Part shown: piece after piece, positions 36,065-45,219 of the stretch
How the letters are laid out: each line of letters begins with the position of its first letter
Numbering within the stretch: the stretch's first letter is position 1
Source: Lachnospiraceae bacterium OM04-12BH
Lineage (GTDB): Bacteria > Bacillota > Clostridia > Lachnospirales > Lachnospiraceae
NCBI GenBank assembly: GCA_003490145.1
Contig: QULQ01000011.1
Location: forward strand, 1-64,000
Length of the DNA stretch: 64,000 bases
Reading direction: 5' to 3'
The notes under the pieces: generated by a model
Told to the model about the DNA's origin: nothing
Seen by the model: the letters and a program-made list of their open reading frames with translations, nothing else
Databases searched by the model: none
Program-made: the position numbers and the translations under genes

Positions 36065-37213
36065 ATGAAAACGTATGAATTGATTGCACCCTGTCACTTT
36101 GGTCTGGAGGCTGTTCTGAAAAGAGAGATCATAGATATAGGATATGACGTTACGCTGGTTGAAGATGGCCGGGTGACCTTTACAGGGGATGCAGAAGCCA
36201 TTTGCAGGGCGAATATCTTCCTTCGCAGTGCAGAAAGGATCCTGCTTAAGGTGGGCAGCTTCATGGCGACAACCTATGAAGAACTGTTCCAGGGAACAAA
36301 GGCACTTCCGCTGGATGAATTTATTCCTGCAGATGGCAGGTTCTGGGTGACCAAGGCAGCCAGTGTGAAAAGCAGGCTGTTCAGTCCCTCTGATATACAG
36401 TCTGTTATGAAGAAAGCAATGGTGGAGAAGCTGAAAGAGGTTTATCATACTGAATGGTTTGAAGAGAATGGTGCAGCTTTTCCGTTCCGGGTATTCCTGC
36501 TAAAGGATCAGGTTACAGTAGCACTTGATACGACAGGGGATTCTCTGCATAAGAGAGGGTATCGGAAGCTTACGGCTAAAGCACCTATTGCGGAGAATCT
36601 GGCGGCATCCCTGATCATGCTGACGCCCTGGAAAGGGGATCGTATCCTGGTTGATCCTTTCTGTGGAAGCGGGACCTTTCCGATAGAGGCCGCTATGATG
36701 GCAGCTAATATTGCACCCGGCTGGAAACGGGATTTTACGGCAATGGGATGGACGCATCTGATTCCGGAGGAGGAATGGAAATATACCAGGGAAGAGGCCG
36801 GAGATGGGATCATTACAGATATTAAGACAGATATCCAGGGGTATGACATAGATGATAAGATGGTAGAGATCTCCAGGGAAAATGCCCGTCTTGCGGGAGT
36901 GGACCATCTGATCCATTTTCAGAGAAGAGGAGTTGACCAGCTAAGCCATAATAAAAAATATGGTTTTATCATTACGAATCCTCCTTATGGAGAAAGACTG
37001 GAGGAAAAGGAAAAGCTGCCGTCTCTTTACCGGACGATCGGAGAGCGCTTTAAGGCACTGGATTGCTGGTCACTGTATCTGATCACAGCTTATGAGCAGG
37101 CTGAGGAAGCACTTGGACTGAAGGCAGCAAAGAACCGTAAGATCTACAATGGTATGATGAAGACATATTTTTATCAGTTTCCAGGACCCAAACCAGCTCT
37201 GCATAAAGGATGA
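36065..37213 (+). CDS. THUMP-domain class I SAM-dependent RNA methyltransferase (RlmL-N/YpsC type)
   Basis: Probably methylates a guanine N2 in 23S rRNA. The N-terminal ~160 residues form the ferredoxin-like plus THUMP RNA-binding part (YELIAPCHFGLEAVLKREI, RSAERILLKVGSF). The C-terminal half is the Rossmann methyltransferase with DPFCGSGTFPIEAA for SAM and the catalytic NPPYGERL. ATG 36050 lies only about 10 bases after the expected transcription start. ATG 36065, with GGCGG upstream, begins MKTYELIAPC like homologues, so I prefer it, but the choice is not certain. The next gene overlaps its stop by 4 bp. Confidence 0.9.
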   Translation: MKTYELIAPCHFGLEAVLKREIIDIGYDVTLVEDGRVTFTGDAEAICRANIFLRSAERILLKVGSFMATTYEELFQGTKALPLDEFIPADGRFWVTKAASVKSRLFSPSDIQSVMKKAMVEKLKEVYHTEWFEENGAAFPFRVFLLKDQVTVALDTTGDSLHKRGYRKLTAKAPIAENLAASLIMLTPWKGDRILVDPFCGSGTFPIEAAMMAANIAPGWKRDFTAMGWTHLIPEEEWKYTREEAGDGIITDIKTDIQGYDIDDKMVEISRENARLAGVDHLIHFQRRGVDQLSHNKKYGFIITNPPYGERLEEKEKLPSLYRTIGERFKALDCWSLYLITAYEQAEEALGLKAAKNRKIYNGMMKTYFYQFPGPKPALHKG

Positions 37214-38274
37214 GGGAAAAAGGCATGCGGCAGGAACTGATGAAAAAAACAACCATATGCTGTATCTGCTTCTTTGTGATCGCCATGGGAATCATTATTT
37301 ATCTGTCTGTACATAAAGTAGTGACTATAGAAGGAGTTGCACAGGACGAAGTAGCAGGTGAAACAATCGCTACCGGGAATGAATCCCACGCGCTTGCTTT
37401 CCAGCCTGGGGAGGCTGACAGCAGTTATCTCCGGATACCGCTGCCGGAGGGATGCAAAGCATCGGACATCACGATAGAGAACCATTATATGGATCAGGAG
37501 CTTTGGATCTATGTACCAGGTGGAAACGAGGATTTTTACAGGGAAAATGTTCTTTCTGGAAATCATCAGATGATCAATGCGGGAAGCTTTGATCTGGTAC
37601 AGGGCGGGATCGTTCTTAATTTACAGTTGACAGGGATTTGTGAATGTCGTACCATTTTGGAAAATGAAAATCTGTATATCAGTTTTCTGACGCCCAGAGA
37701 GGTTTATGACAGGATCGTTGTGATAGATCCTGCGTATGGAGGAAGGGAAGAAGGAGCAGTCAGAAATGGACTGAAGGAAAAGAATGTCGTTCTCGCTGTA
37801 GCCAGAGCTCTGAAGGAGAAGCTTGATGGAGAGGACATTAAGGTATACTATACCAGGATGGACAATATCTATGAGGATGAATCAGACAGGATCATCCTTG
37901 GAAATGGCGCGAAGGCAGATATGTACATACGCATTGAAACGGCGTGCGGGGAAGCTTCTGAGGAGTATGGGATAAGGGCACTTTATAATGGTACATATTT
38001 TATCCCGGGATTTGGAAATATAGAGCTTGCAGATACGCTGGAAAGAGAAGTGACTGTGTCGGTCAGCGGAAAAGCACAGGGTCTGCTGGAGGAGCCGGAT
38101 CCGGATAGTGTATTGTATCAGCTGACAATACCGGCAGCAACAATCCAGGTTGGTTATCTGAGTAATGTACAGGAGGCCAGACTCCTCTCAAGAGAAGATT
38201 ATATTAGAAGGATCGCAGATGGTATTTATCAGAGTATCATGACGGTCTATGAAATGCAGGAGAAAAACGGGTGA
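37210..38274 (+). CDS. N-acetylmuramoyl-L-alanine amidase-like protein lacking zinc-site histidines
   Basis: A 354-residue protein with one N-terminal membrane helix (~13-33), a beta-rich outer region (~60-160) and an amidase_3-like C-terminal domain. Where active amidases have DPGHGG, this one has DPAYGG (173-178), losing the first zinc His. The Glu segment (EKNVVLAVARALKEKL) remains, but the second His motif (SIHxN) is replaced by RIETA. The rest of the fold is recognisable (TRMDN, SDRIILGNGAKAD, QVGYLSN). I infer that it does not cleave peptidoglycan by the usual mechanism and may instead bind wall or regulate another amidase. It overlaps its neighbours on both sides. Confidence 0.78.
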   Translation: MREKGMRQELMKKTTICCICFFVIAMGIIIYLSVHKVVTIEGVAQDEVAGETIATGNESHALAFQPGEADSSYLRIPLPEGCKASDITIENHYMDQELWIYVPGGNEDFYRENVLSGNHQMINAGSFDLVQGGIVLNLQLTGICECRTILENENLYISFLTPREVYDRIVVIDPAYGGREEGAVRNGLKEKNVVLAVARALKEKLDGEDIKVYYTRMDNIYEDESDRIILGNGAKADMYIRIETACGEASEEYGIRALYNGTYFIPGFGNIELADTLEREVTVSVSGKAQGLLEEPDPDSVLYQLTIPAATIQVGYLSNVQEARLLSREDYIRRIADGIYQSIMTVYEMQEKNG

Positions 38275-38906
38275 CAGCTATGTACAAGATTATTTTTGCA
38301 ACAGGGAATGAAGGAAAGATGAAGGAGATCCGCGAGATTCTGGATGGACTTACCTTTTTGGGGGAAAAGGTACAGATTTTGTCCATGAAAGAGGCAGGGA
38401 TCGATATAGATATTATAGAGGATGGGACAACCTTTGAAGAAAATGCTATGATCAAGGCAAGGGCTGTGGCAGGGGCTGCGAAAGAAGCAATCGTGCTTGC
38501 AGATGATTCTGGCCTTGTGATCGATTATCTGAATGGGGAGCCAGGCATTTATTCAGCCAGATATCTTGGCAAGGACACTTCCTACCGGGTTAAGAATGCC
38601 AACCTGGTACAGAGGCTTGAGGGCGTTCCGGATGAAAAGAGATCTGCAAGATTCGTATGTGCCATAGCGGCAGTGCTGCCAGATGGCAGGGAACTGTCAA
38701 CAAGAGGAACGATTGAGGGAAGGATCGGCTATGAGGAAAAGGGATTGAATGGATTTGGATTTGATCCTATCTTTTATGTGCCGGAGATCGGAAAATATAC
38801 GGCAGAGCTGTCGGATGAAGATAAGAACAGGATCAGCCACAGAGGAAAAGCACTCAGGGCAATGAGAGAAGAACTGGAAAAGGAACTGGAGAAGAAACTG
38901 GGATGA
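38271..38906 (+). CDS. rdgB: XTP/dITP diphosphatase (RdgB/HAM1 family)
   Basis: Removes non-canonical purine nucleotides such as dITP and XTP from the pool. The start is GTG 38271 with AGGAG eight bases before it; ATG 38280 is the alternative. Family signatures are FATGNEGKMKEIREIL at the N-terminus, LADDSGLVIDYLNGEPGIYS with the metal-binding Asp pair, GFGFDPIFYVPE and ISHRGKALRAM. The length (211) is normal with a slightly charged tail. It is part of a tight operon with overlaps of 4 bp on both sides. Confidence 0.95.
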   Translation: MTAMYKIIFATGNEGKMKEIREILDGLTFLGEKVQILSMKEAGIDIDIIEDGTTFEENAMIKARAVAGAAKEAIVLADDSGLVIDYLNGEPGIYSARYLGKDTSYRVKNANLVQRLEGVPDEKRSARFVCAIAAVLPDGRELSTRGTIEGRIGYEEKGLNGFGFDPIFYVPEIGKYTAELSDEDKNRISHRGKALRAMREELEKELEKKLG

Positions 38907-39388
38907 AGATACTGATTGTTAGTGATACTCACCGCCACAATGAAAATTTTTTGAAAGTACTGGAAAAAACAGGACCGATCGATATGCTGATCCACTGTGG
39001 GGACGTGGAGGGCAGTGAATATCTGATCGCCAGAAGTGCAGGATGTCCTGTACAGATGGTCATGGGAAACAACGACTTCTTTTCTGATCTTCCACGGGAA
39101 AAGGAATTCCAGATCGGGAAATACAAGATATGGCTGACCCACGGACATACCTATTATGTGTCTATGGGAGATGAGAATATCAAGAGGGAAGCGAGAGAAC
39201 GGGGCGTGGATATCGTCATGTTCGGACATTCTCACAGACCCATTGTGGACATTGATAAAGATATTATAGCGGTTAATCCGGGAAGTCTTACTTATCCAAG
39301 ACAGGAGGGCAAAAAACCTTCTTATATTATTATGGAACTTGACTATAAAGGAGAGGCACATTTTACGATCTGTTATCTGGATGAATGA
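38903..39388 (+). CDS. Metallophosphoesterase, YfcE/MJ0936 family
   Basis: A 161-residue phosphodiesterase with the full set of metal ligands: SDTHRH, HCGDVEG, GNND, THGHTYYV and FGHSHRP. Family members hydrolyse small phosphodiesters; the natural substrate is unknown. It is often paired with rdgB, as here. The stop is followed by a bidirectional terminator shared with the tRNA operon on the other strand. Confidence 0.92.
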   Translation: MKILIVSDTHRHNENFLKVLEKTGPIDMLIHCGDVEGSEYLIARSAGCPVQMVMGNNDFFSDLPREKEFQIGKYKIWLTHGHTYYVSMGDENIKREARERGVDIVMFGHSHRPIVDIDKDIIAVNPGSLTYPRQEGKKPSYIIMELDYKGEAHFTICYLDE

Positions 39389-39455
39389 TAGGTGACGGAC
39401 ACGGATCAGGAAACAAAGAGAGACAAAGAAGCAGAGCTGAGAAGAGAATAAAAAT

Positions 39456-39482
39456 AAAAAGGATCCGTTGGATCCTTTTTTA
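39456..39482. terminator. Bidirectional terminator between yfcE-like gene and tRNA operon
   Basis: AAAAAGGATCC (39456-39466) pairs with GGATCCTTTTT (39470-39480) over a three-base loop. Confidence 0.88.
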
Positions 39483-39483
39483 A

Positions 39484-39556
39484 TGAGCCACCCGGGACTC
39501 GAACCCGGGACAACTTGATTAAAAGTCAAGTGCTCTACCACCTGAGCTAGTAGCCC
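39484..39556 (-). tRNA. tRNA-Lys (TTT)
   Basis: Acceptor GGGCTAC/GTGGCTC with two wobble pairs, discriminator A, anticodon loop CTTTTAA giving TTT, T-loop GGTTCGAGTCC. It is the last gene of the minus-strand tRNA operon. Confidence 0.95.
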
Positions 39557-39572
39557 ATATATAAAATAAAAG

Positions 39573-39644
39573 CTGGGCTAGCTGGATTCGAACCAGCGAA
39601 TGCAGGAGTCAAAGTCCTGTGCCTTACCGCTTGGCGATAGCCCA
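39573..39644 (-). tRNA. tRNA-Gln (TTG)
   Basis: Acceptor TGGGCTA/TAGCCCA, discriminator G, anticodon TTG in the CTTTGAC loop, standard D and T arms. Confidence 0.95.
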
Positions 39645-39684
39645 ATGTCCACCAAGCTTGTCCCCTGGGACAACCCCGGGATAG

Positions 39685-39759
39685 GGTGGATAGAGGGACT
39701 CGAACCCTCGGCCTCCAGAGCCACAATCTGGCGCGCTAGCCAACTGCGCCATACCCACC
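39685..39759 (-). tRNA. tRNA-His (GTG)
   Basis: Acceptor GTGGGTA/TATCCAC, anticodon GTG in the loop TTGTGGC. An extra 5' G opposite C73, the identity mark of histidine tRNA, is encoded. Confidence 0.95.
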
Positions 39760-39786
39760 ATAAAATCACTGAGATAAAATCTCAAA

Positions 39787-39860
<74 letters not shown>

Positions 39861-39883
39861 ATATGTGTGAAAATCAACACATA

Positions 39884-39954
39884 AGCGGGTGATGGGAATC
39901 GAACCCACGTATCCAGCTTGGAAGGCTGGTGTTCTACCATTGAACTACACCCGC
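39884..39954 (-). tRNA. tRNA-Gly (TCC)
   Basis: Acceptor GCGGGTG/CACCCGC, discriminator T as usual for glycine, anticodon TCC in the loop CTTCCAA. Confidence 0.95.
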
Positions 39955-39976
39955 AGAACAGAGTTACGTTGTGAAA

Positions 39977-40051
39977 TCGGGGTGACAGGATTCGAACCTG
40001 CGACCCCCTGGTCCCAAACCAGGTGCTCTAGCCAAGCTGAGCCACACCCCG
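39977..40051 (-). tRNA. tRNA-Pro (TGG)
   Basis: Acceptor CGGGGTG/CACCCCG, discriminator A, anticodon TGG in the loop TTTGGGA. It is the first gene of the minus-strand tRNA operon. Confidence 0.95.
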
Positions 40052-40088
40052 CTGGTCTTACCCTTGCGCCTCACACAACGCAAGATAT

Positions 40089-40117
40089 ATTATATTCGAT
40101 AGATAAAGGTCTGTCAA
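40089..40117 (-). promoter_or_regulatory. Consensus promoter of the six-tRNA operon
   Basis: On the minus strand TTGACA (40117-40112), exactly 17 bp, TATAAT (40094-40089): a perfect sigma-A consensus as expected for stable RNA. Confidence 0.92.
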
Positions 40118-40159
40118 CAAATTTCTTTCATTTTTTTGCAGAAATTTTGGAGAGAGGTA

Positions 40160-40189
40160 TTGCGAAATCGGAGGATCACTATATATAAT
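40160..40189 (+). promoter_or_regulatory. Promoter of the MATE/antiporter genes
   Basis: TTGCGA (40160-40165), 18-bp spacer, TATAAT (40184-40189), 30 bp before the start codon. Confidence 0.6.
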
Positions 40190-40218
40190 AGTATACATTG
40201 ACAGGAAGGAACGAGGTT

Positions 40219-41610
40219 ATGGAAGAAAATTTGAAATCAGAAGAAAATAAAATGGGTGTCATGCCGGTCAACAGGCTGCTGATCGAGATGTCCCTGCCGA
40301 TGATGATATCTATGCTGGTACAGGCTCTTTATAATGTAGTAGACAGTATTTTTGTATCAAGGATCAATGAAAACGCGCTGACAGCAGTGTCACTGGCATT
40401 CCCGATCCAGTCGCTGATGATCGCAGTAGGAACAGGAACCGGTGTTGGTGTTAATGCGCTTCTTTCCAAGTCTCTTGGAGAGAAGAATACAGAGAGAGCA
40501 AATAAGGTAGCGGAGAATGGGGTATTTCTTGCAGCACTCAGCTATCTGCTTTTTCTTATTGTAGGACTGACAGTGGTGAAACCCTTTTATGCGGGACAGA
40601 CGACAGATCAGGAGATCTTTGCTTATGGATATGAATATCTGACAGTGGTATGCTGCTTTTCTTTGGGTATGTATGCACAGTTTATTTTTGAAAGACTGCT
40701 GCAGTCAACGGGGAAAACAATATTTACCATGTTCACCCAGGGAACCGGTGCGATCATTAATATCATTCTGGATCCGATCCTGATTTTCGGGTATTTCGGA
40801 CTGCCTGCAATGGGCGTAACCGGTGCAGCTGTAGCTACGGTAATTGGACAGATCGTGGCTGCAGTTCTGGCTTTTATCATTAATCAGAAGAAGAATAAGG
40901 AGATCCATCTGGATTTCCGTGCATTTAAACCCGATGTCAAAATTATCGGAACGATTTATGCGGTAGGAATTCCTTCTATTATCATGCAGGCGATCGGATC
41001 GATCATGACTTATGGAATGAACCGGATCCTGATGGTATTTTCCTCTACTGCTGCTGCGGTATTTGGGGTATACTTTAAACTACAGAGCTTTATTTTCATG
41101 CCGGTGTTCGGACTTAACAATGGCATGGTACCGATCATAGCCTATAATTATGGTGCCGGTAAGAAGGACAGGCTGACAAAGACCATGAAGCTCAGTATTA
41201 TGTATGCCGTGGCGATCATGGCCGTGGGAATTGTGGTATTCCAGATTTTCCCAAGCCAGCTTTTTATGATGTTTGATGCTTCAGAGACTATGCTTGCTAT
41301 TGGGGTACCAGCACTTCGTACAATCAGCTTAAGCTTTGCTTTCGCAGGCTTCTGTATTGTTACCGGATCAGTATTCCAGGCACTTGGAAATGGTGTATAC
41401 AGCATGATCGTTTCTATTGCAAGACAGCTGATCGTGCTGCTGCCGGTAGCGTATCTTCTGTCGAGGACAGGGAATATTAATGCTGTATGGTGGGCATTCC
41501 CCATCGCAGAGGTGGTATCACTTCTGCTTACCATATTCTTCCTGCTCAGGATCAACAGGAATATTATCTGTCATATCGGAGAAGAACATATTACAAAGGA
41601 AGGAAAATAA
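40219..41610 (+). CDS. MATE family efflux transporter
   Basis: A 463-residue cation-coupled multidrug/toxin exporter with twelve hydrophobic segments in two related halves. Family signatures are MPVNRLLIEMSLPMMISMLV at the start, VDSIFVSRI, IIMQAIGSIMTYGMNRIL and NNGMVPIIAYNYGAG. The frame is open to 40198, but ATG 40219 has AGGAACGAGG upstream. The Na+/Ca2+ antiporter gene follows directly, so the two may be co-transcribed. Substrate unknown. Confidence 0.93.
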   Translation: MEENLKSEENKMGVMPVNRLLIEMSLPMMISMLVQALYNVVDSIFVSRINENALTAVSLAFPIQSLMIAVGTGTGVGVNALLSKSLGEKNTERANKVAENGVFLAALSYLLFLIVGLTVVKPFYAGQTTDQEIFAYGYEYLTVVCCFSLGMYAQFIFERLLQSTGKTIFTMFTQGTGAIINIILDPILIFGYFGLPAMGVTGAAVATVIGQIVAAVLAFIINQKKNKEIHLDFRAFKPDVKIIGTIYAVGIPSIIMQAIGSIMTYGMNRILMVFSSTAAAVFGVYFKLQSFIFMPVFGLNNGMVPIIAYNYGAGKKDRLTKTMKLSIMYAVAIMAVGIVVFQIFPSQLFMMFDASETMLAIGVPALRTISLSFAFAGFCIVTGSVFQALGNGVYSMIVSIARQLIVLLPVAYLLSRTGNINAVWWAFPIAEVVSLLLTIFFLLRINRNIICHIGEEHITKEGK

Positions 41611-41611
41611 G

Positions 41612-42553
41612 ATGATTAAGATTGTTATTTTATTTATTACAGGGCTTATCCTGATCTGCCTTGGCGGAGACAGACTGGTGGATGCGGCAGTTGCCATTGC
41701 AAAGAAGATGGGGATCCCTCAGATTGTAGTCGGGGCAACCATTGTAAGCATCGGAACAACGCTGCCGGAGGTGCTGGTGTCTACAACAGCGGCCTTTGAT
41801 GGCTCCGCAGCAATTGCAACAGGAAATGCCTTTGGATCCATTATCTGTAATACAGCACTGATCGCAGGACTTACCCAGACGATCCGCCCATCAAAGAAGA
41901 TCGGGGCAGCCTCGATCAGATGGCGGAGTATCTTTTTCTTTGCCGTGCTGCTTGCGATGAATATTTACGCCTATCTGACAGAGCAGTTCAACAGACCGGC
42001 CGGAATCGTACTGCTGCTTTTGTTTGCAGTATATGCTTACCTGAATATCAGAAGAGCCGGAGCAGAAGGGGAGGGGGCAGAAGAAGGAGCAGCAGAAGAA
42101 AATGTTGTTGTCTGGAAGCAGCTTCTGATCCTGGTAGTATGTGCCGGGCTTCTGTATGTGGGAGCCAATCTTCTTGTTGACAATGGAATTCTGATCGCAG
42201 AGGCACTTGGTGTTCCTGAGAGAGTGATAGCTGTTACCTTCATCGCACTTGGAACATCCCTGCCGGAGCTGGTAACTTCTGTGGTTTCTATCATAAAGGG
42301 ATATGGAAATGTGGGACTTGGCAATATCATCGGAGCCAATATCCTGAACATGCTTCTTGTGATCGGAATTCCTGCAGCAATTGCGGGGATCCCCGTAGAG
42401 CAGTCCACGATCCGGGTAGACATGCCGCTTGCCTTTTGCGTCATGGCAGTGCTCCTTATACCGATCCTGATCAGGAAGAAATCCTCCAGGATCCAGGGCA
42501 TCCTGCTGCTTGCCATTTATGTGGCATACTGTGCTGTGTCTTTTGCAGGATAA
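41612..42553 (+). CDS. Calcium/sodium antiporter (CaxA/YrbG family)
   Basis: A 313-residue exchanger of the CaCA superfamily, starting one base after the MATE stop, with AAAGGAAGG upstream inside that gene. Two inverted membrane halves each carry an alpha-repeat: VGATIVSIGTTLPEVLVSTT and VTFIALGTSLPELVTSVVS, whose Glu residues bind the ions. An acidic cytoplasmic loop (GAEGEGAEEGAAEEN) joins the halves, as expected. It likely extrudes Ca2+ in exchange for Na+ or H+. Confidence 0.93.
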   Translation: MIKIVILFITGLILICLGGDRLVDAAVAIAKKMGIPQIVVGATIVSIGTTLPEVLVSTTAAFDGSAAIATGNAFGSIICNTALIAGLTQTIRPSKKIGAASIRWRSIFFFAVLLAMNIYAYLTEQFNRPAGIVLLLLFAVYAYLNIRRAGAEGEGAEEGAAEENVVVWKQLLILVVCAGLLYVGANLLVDNGILIAEALGVPERVIAVTFIALGTSLPELVTSVVSIIKGYGNVGLGNIIGANILNMLLVIGIPAAIAGIPVEQSTIRVDMPLAFCVMAVLLIPILIRKKSSRIQGILLLAIYVAYCAVSFAG

Positions 42554-42606
42554 CGCAAGAAAAGGCGGCAGGTGCTTTTCAGATCATAAGCTTATGAAAA
42601 AAAGGA

Positions 42607-42636
42607 TTGAACAGAGATGCCTGGATATGGTATACT
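42607..42636 (+). promoter_or_regulatory. tRNA-Leu promoter
   Basis: TTGAAC (42607-42612), 18-bp spacer, TATACT (42631-42636), 17 bp before the tRNA. Confidence 0.65.
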
Positions 42637-42652
42637 GAATAGGCATTTCTAG

Positions 42653-42734
42653 GCGGAATTGATGGAATTGGCAGACATGCAAGATTTAGGTTCTTGTGCC
42701 GAGAGGCGTATGGGTTCAAGTCCCATATTCCGCA
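42653..42734 (+). tRNA. tRNA-Leu (TAG)
   Basis: Acceptor GCGGAAT/ATTCCGC, discriminator A, anticodon TAG in the loop TTTAGGT, and the long variable arm of class II tRNAs (82 nt in all). Confidence 0.95.
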
Positions 42735-42769
42735 TGATTTATAAGGGATTTCTATGAAATATATACACC

Positions 42770-42806
42770 AAAAGGTGCAGACTAGGTATTGTCTGCACCT
42801 TTTGTT
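42770..42806. terminator. Bidirectional terminator between tRNA-Leu and the YesL gene
   Basis: AAAAGGTGCAGAC (42770-42783 region) pairs with GTCTGCACCTTTT (42791-42803). The stop codon of the convergent gene lies within the stem. Confidence 0.85.
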
Positions 42807-43423
42807 ATGCAACGGTCAAAAATACGGTTAAAAAACAAGGTATAAATATAGGCAAATGCTGCAAAACCAAAAAATAAAAGAAGACTGCCGGTTACCACAA
42901 GCCGTTTACCGCTCTGGGCTGAAAAATGCAGGATGCCAATTGGAACAACGATAAAGAAAACCGTGGTCGGGAAATTACCTACTGCTAACAGTGCAGAATT
43001 GCAGAGCAGACGGTGCAATCCGGTATCAAATCTGGCAATTTGAGGGAATGCATATACCTGGATGCAGAATACCATGATCAGCAGAAACCAGACTGGAAAC
43101 TGTATCCAGGAATAGGATGGATCAATTACATGATATATTATGTAAAGATCACCGGTAAAAAAAGCCGTGAGCAGAAGAAAGGGAATCCAGATACAGGTAG
43201 ACTGTCTGAAATTGCGTTTAAAGGATTTAAAAAACATTTTGTATATGTAGGATTCGGTTCCATCCTGCAATTGAAACATCACATGGTACATTGCCGTGAT
43301 GGAGGCACCGATGGTCACAATCGGAATACTGCTGATAATAAACAGGGCATTGGTAAACATCAGATCACAAAAACAGGATAAAAAGCGTATTACCGGATTT
43401 TCAGGGCAGAAAAATTTATTCAT
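42782..43423 (-). CDS. YesL family (DUF624) membrane protein
   Basis: A 213-residue membrane protein with about five helices (LMFTNALFIISSIPIVTIGA, IWIPFLLLTAFFTGDLYII, FPVWFLLIMVFCIQVYAF, FPTTVFFIVVPIGILHF and a last near 180-198). YesL proteins sit beside carbohydrate ABC importers of the YtcQ/LplB type; their biochemical role is unsettled. Here it is divergent from a sugar importer operon, which supports a role in that locus. The stop overlaps a terminator stem. Confidence 0.85.
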   Translation of the reverse strand: MNKFFCPENPVIRFLSCFCDLMFTNALFIISSIPIVTIGASITAMYHVMFQLQDGTESYIYKMFFKSFKRNFRQSTCIWIPFLLLTAFFTGDLYIIYHVIDPSYSWIQFPVWFLLIMVFCIQVYAFPQIARFDTGLHRLLCNSALLAVGNFPTTVFFIVVPIGILHFSAQSGKRLVVTGSLLLFFGFAAFAYIYTLFFNRIFDRCITKGADNT

Positions 43424-43745
43424 GACAGCGTGTCCTTTCTTTCATCTAAATGAATCATGATAAATGCAGGATGTGGCATGCGGGCACATTAAGCTGATAT
43501 AAAAAGGCGCAGGCCGGATCTGCATATGGTAAATGTGGCAATAACAAGTTATTGTCATTATACATGATTAACAAAAGAACAAAATAAAAAAATGGAATAT
43601 TAGCAATAATTGACAAATGAAAAGCAAAAAATGAAAAGTATATGCAGAGTGAAATTGTATAATAAATTTATGTTAATCTTCAACGAGGCCGAAGTTTGGA
43701 AGAACAGATAGTTACAAATCAATTATGTAAAAGAGAAGGAGAGGT
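43424..43745. promoter_or_regulatory. Divergent control region of YesL and importer genes
   Basis: An AT-rich 322-bp gap without an ORF. It holds a perfect palindrome CAATAACAAGTTATTG at 43539-43554, a TTGACA at about 43612, and a TATAAT at 43659-43664 with a poor -35, about 80 bp before the importer start. The weak -35 suits activation by an AraC regulator, one of which is encoded downstream. The palindrome is a candidate operator. Confidence 0.4.
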
Positions 43746-45173
43746 ATGAACATGAAAAAGTTAATTGCTAGTATTTTATGTGCTTGTATGATTTCAAGTC
43801 TTTTGGTTGGCTGTGGATCTAACGCTTCTACTGGTTCTGCAGATTCTACCGATAGTGCTTCATCCGACAGCACTGCCACAGCAGCTGCAGAAGACACCGG
43901 AAAAAAGAGTGATGCGGATGCAGATAAAGTGATCAATGTATGGGCATTTACAGATGAGGTTCCCGGCATGATTGAAAAGTATATAGAAGCACATCCGGAT
44001 TTTGGCTATGAAATCAATACAACAATTATTGCTACTACAGATGGTGCATATCAGCCAGCACTTGACCAGGCACTTGCATCAGGTGGCTCTGATGCTCCGG
44101 ATATTTACTGTGCAGAAGCTGCATTCGTATTAAAATATACACAGGGTGATGCAGCACAGTATGCAGCTCCTTATGAAGATCTTGGCATTGATGTGGATCA
44201 GGCCATTAAGGATGCAGATATTGCACAGTACACAGTAGACATCGGAACAAACCCTGATGGAAAGGTTGTTGGTCTGGGATACCAGGCAACAGGTGGTGCA
44301 TTTATTTACCGCCGTTCTATCGCAAAGGATGTATGGGGAACGGATGATCCGGCTGTTATCCAGGATAAGATTGGTCCTGGATGGGACAAATTCTTTGATG
44401 CAGCCGCAGAACTGAAAGCTAAGGGGTATGGTATTGTATCCGGTGATGGAGATATCTGGCATGCAGTGGAAAACAGTTCAGATCAGGGATGGATTGTAGA
44501 CGGCAAATTAAATATTGATCCTAAGAGAGAAGAGTTCCTGGATCTTTCCAAGGAATTAAAAGATAATGGCTACCACAACGATACACAGGACTGGCAGGAT
44601 GCATGGTTTGCTGATATGAAGGGAGAAGGCGAACAGCCTATCTTTGGCTTCTTCGGACCGGCATGGCTGATCAATTATACATTAGCACCCAACTGTGGCG
44701 GAGAAAAAGTTGGTGAAGGTACATATGGTGACTGGGCTGTCTGCACACCTCCGATTGGTTTCTTCTGGGGTGGTACCTGGATACTTGCTAATAAGAATAC
44801 AGAAAAAGCTGATGCGGTAGGTGAGATCATCAAATGGATCACACTGGACACATCTGAAGATAGTCTTCAGTATAAATGGGCTAATGGTACACTGAACGGA
44901 GAAGGCGGTACAAAAGACTCTGTAGCATCCGGTGTAGTAATGTCCAAATCAAATGGTGAACTGGATTTCCTGGGTGGACAGAATATGTTTGATGCATTTG
45001 TTCCTGCAAATGCATATGCAAAAGGAACAAACCTGACACAGTATGATGAAACAATTAACACATACTGGAGAGACCAGGTTCGTCAGTATACAGCAGGTGA
45101 GAAATCACGTGATCAGGCAATTGCTGACTTCAAACAGCAGGTAGCTGATAACCTGGATGTAATTGTTGAGTAA
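43746..45173 (+). CDS. Carbohydrate ABC transporter, extracellular binding lipoprotein
   Basis: Lipobox LVGC gives lipidated Cys23, followed by a Ser/Thr/Asp/Ala linker. The family 1 solute-binding domain contains VINVWAFTDEVPGMIEKYIE, SDAPDIYCAEAAFVLKYTQG, IFGFFGPAWLINYT and several Trp residues suited to sugar stacking. GAAGGAGAGG lies ahead of the start, and an ATG two codons later is also possible. It is first in an operon with two permeases. With the AraC regulator and GH3 enzyme downstream, a beta-linked oligosaccharide is the likely ligand; a shared ATPase would be needed. Confidence 0.92.
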   Translation: MNMKKLIASILCACMISSLLVGCGSNASTGSADSTDSASSDSTATAAAEDTGKKSDADADKVINVWAFTDEVPGMIEKYIEAHPDFGYEINTTIIATTDGAYQPALDQALASGGSDAPDIYCAEAAFVLKYTQGDAAQYAAPYEDLGIDVDQAIKDADIAQYTVDIGTNPDGKVVGLGYQATGGAFIYRRSIAKDVWGTDDPAVIQDKIGPGWDKFFDAAAELKAKGYGIVSGDGDIWHAVENSSDQGWIVDGKLNIDPKREEFLDLSKELKDNGYHNDTQDWQDAWFADMKGEGEQPIFGFFGPAWLINYTLAPNCGGEKVGEGTYGDWAVCTPPIGFFWGGTWILANKNTEKADAVGEIIKWITLDTSEDSLQYKWANGTLNGEGGTKDSVASGVVMSKSNGELDFLGGQNMFDAFVPANAYAKGTNLTQYDETINTYWRDQVRQYTAGEKSRDQAIADFKQQVADNLDVIVE

Positions 45174-45219
45174 GCAATTAATGCAGTAATTTCTTTAAAC
45201 TGCATATACCAGCAAAAAC

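Noticed and set aside
43013..43381. Plus-strand 122-codon ORF within the YesL region
   Set aside because: It is antisense to an evident multi-helix membrane protein and has no upstream ribosome site.
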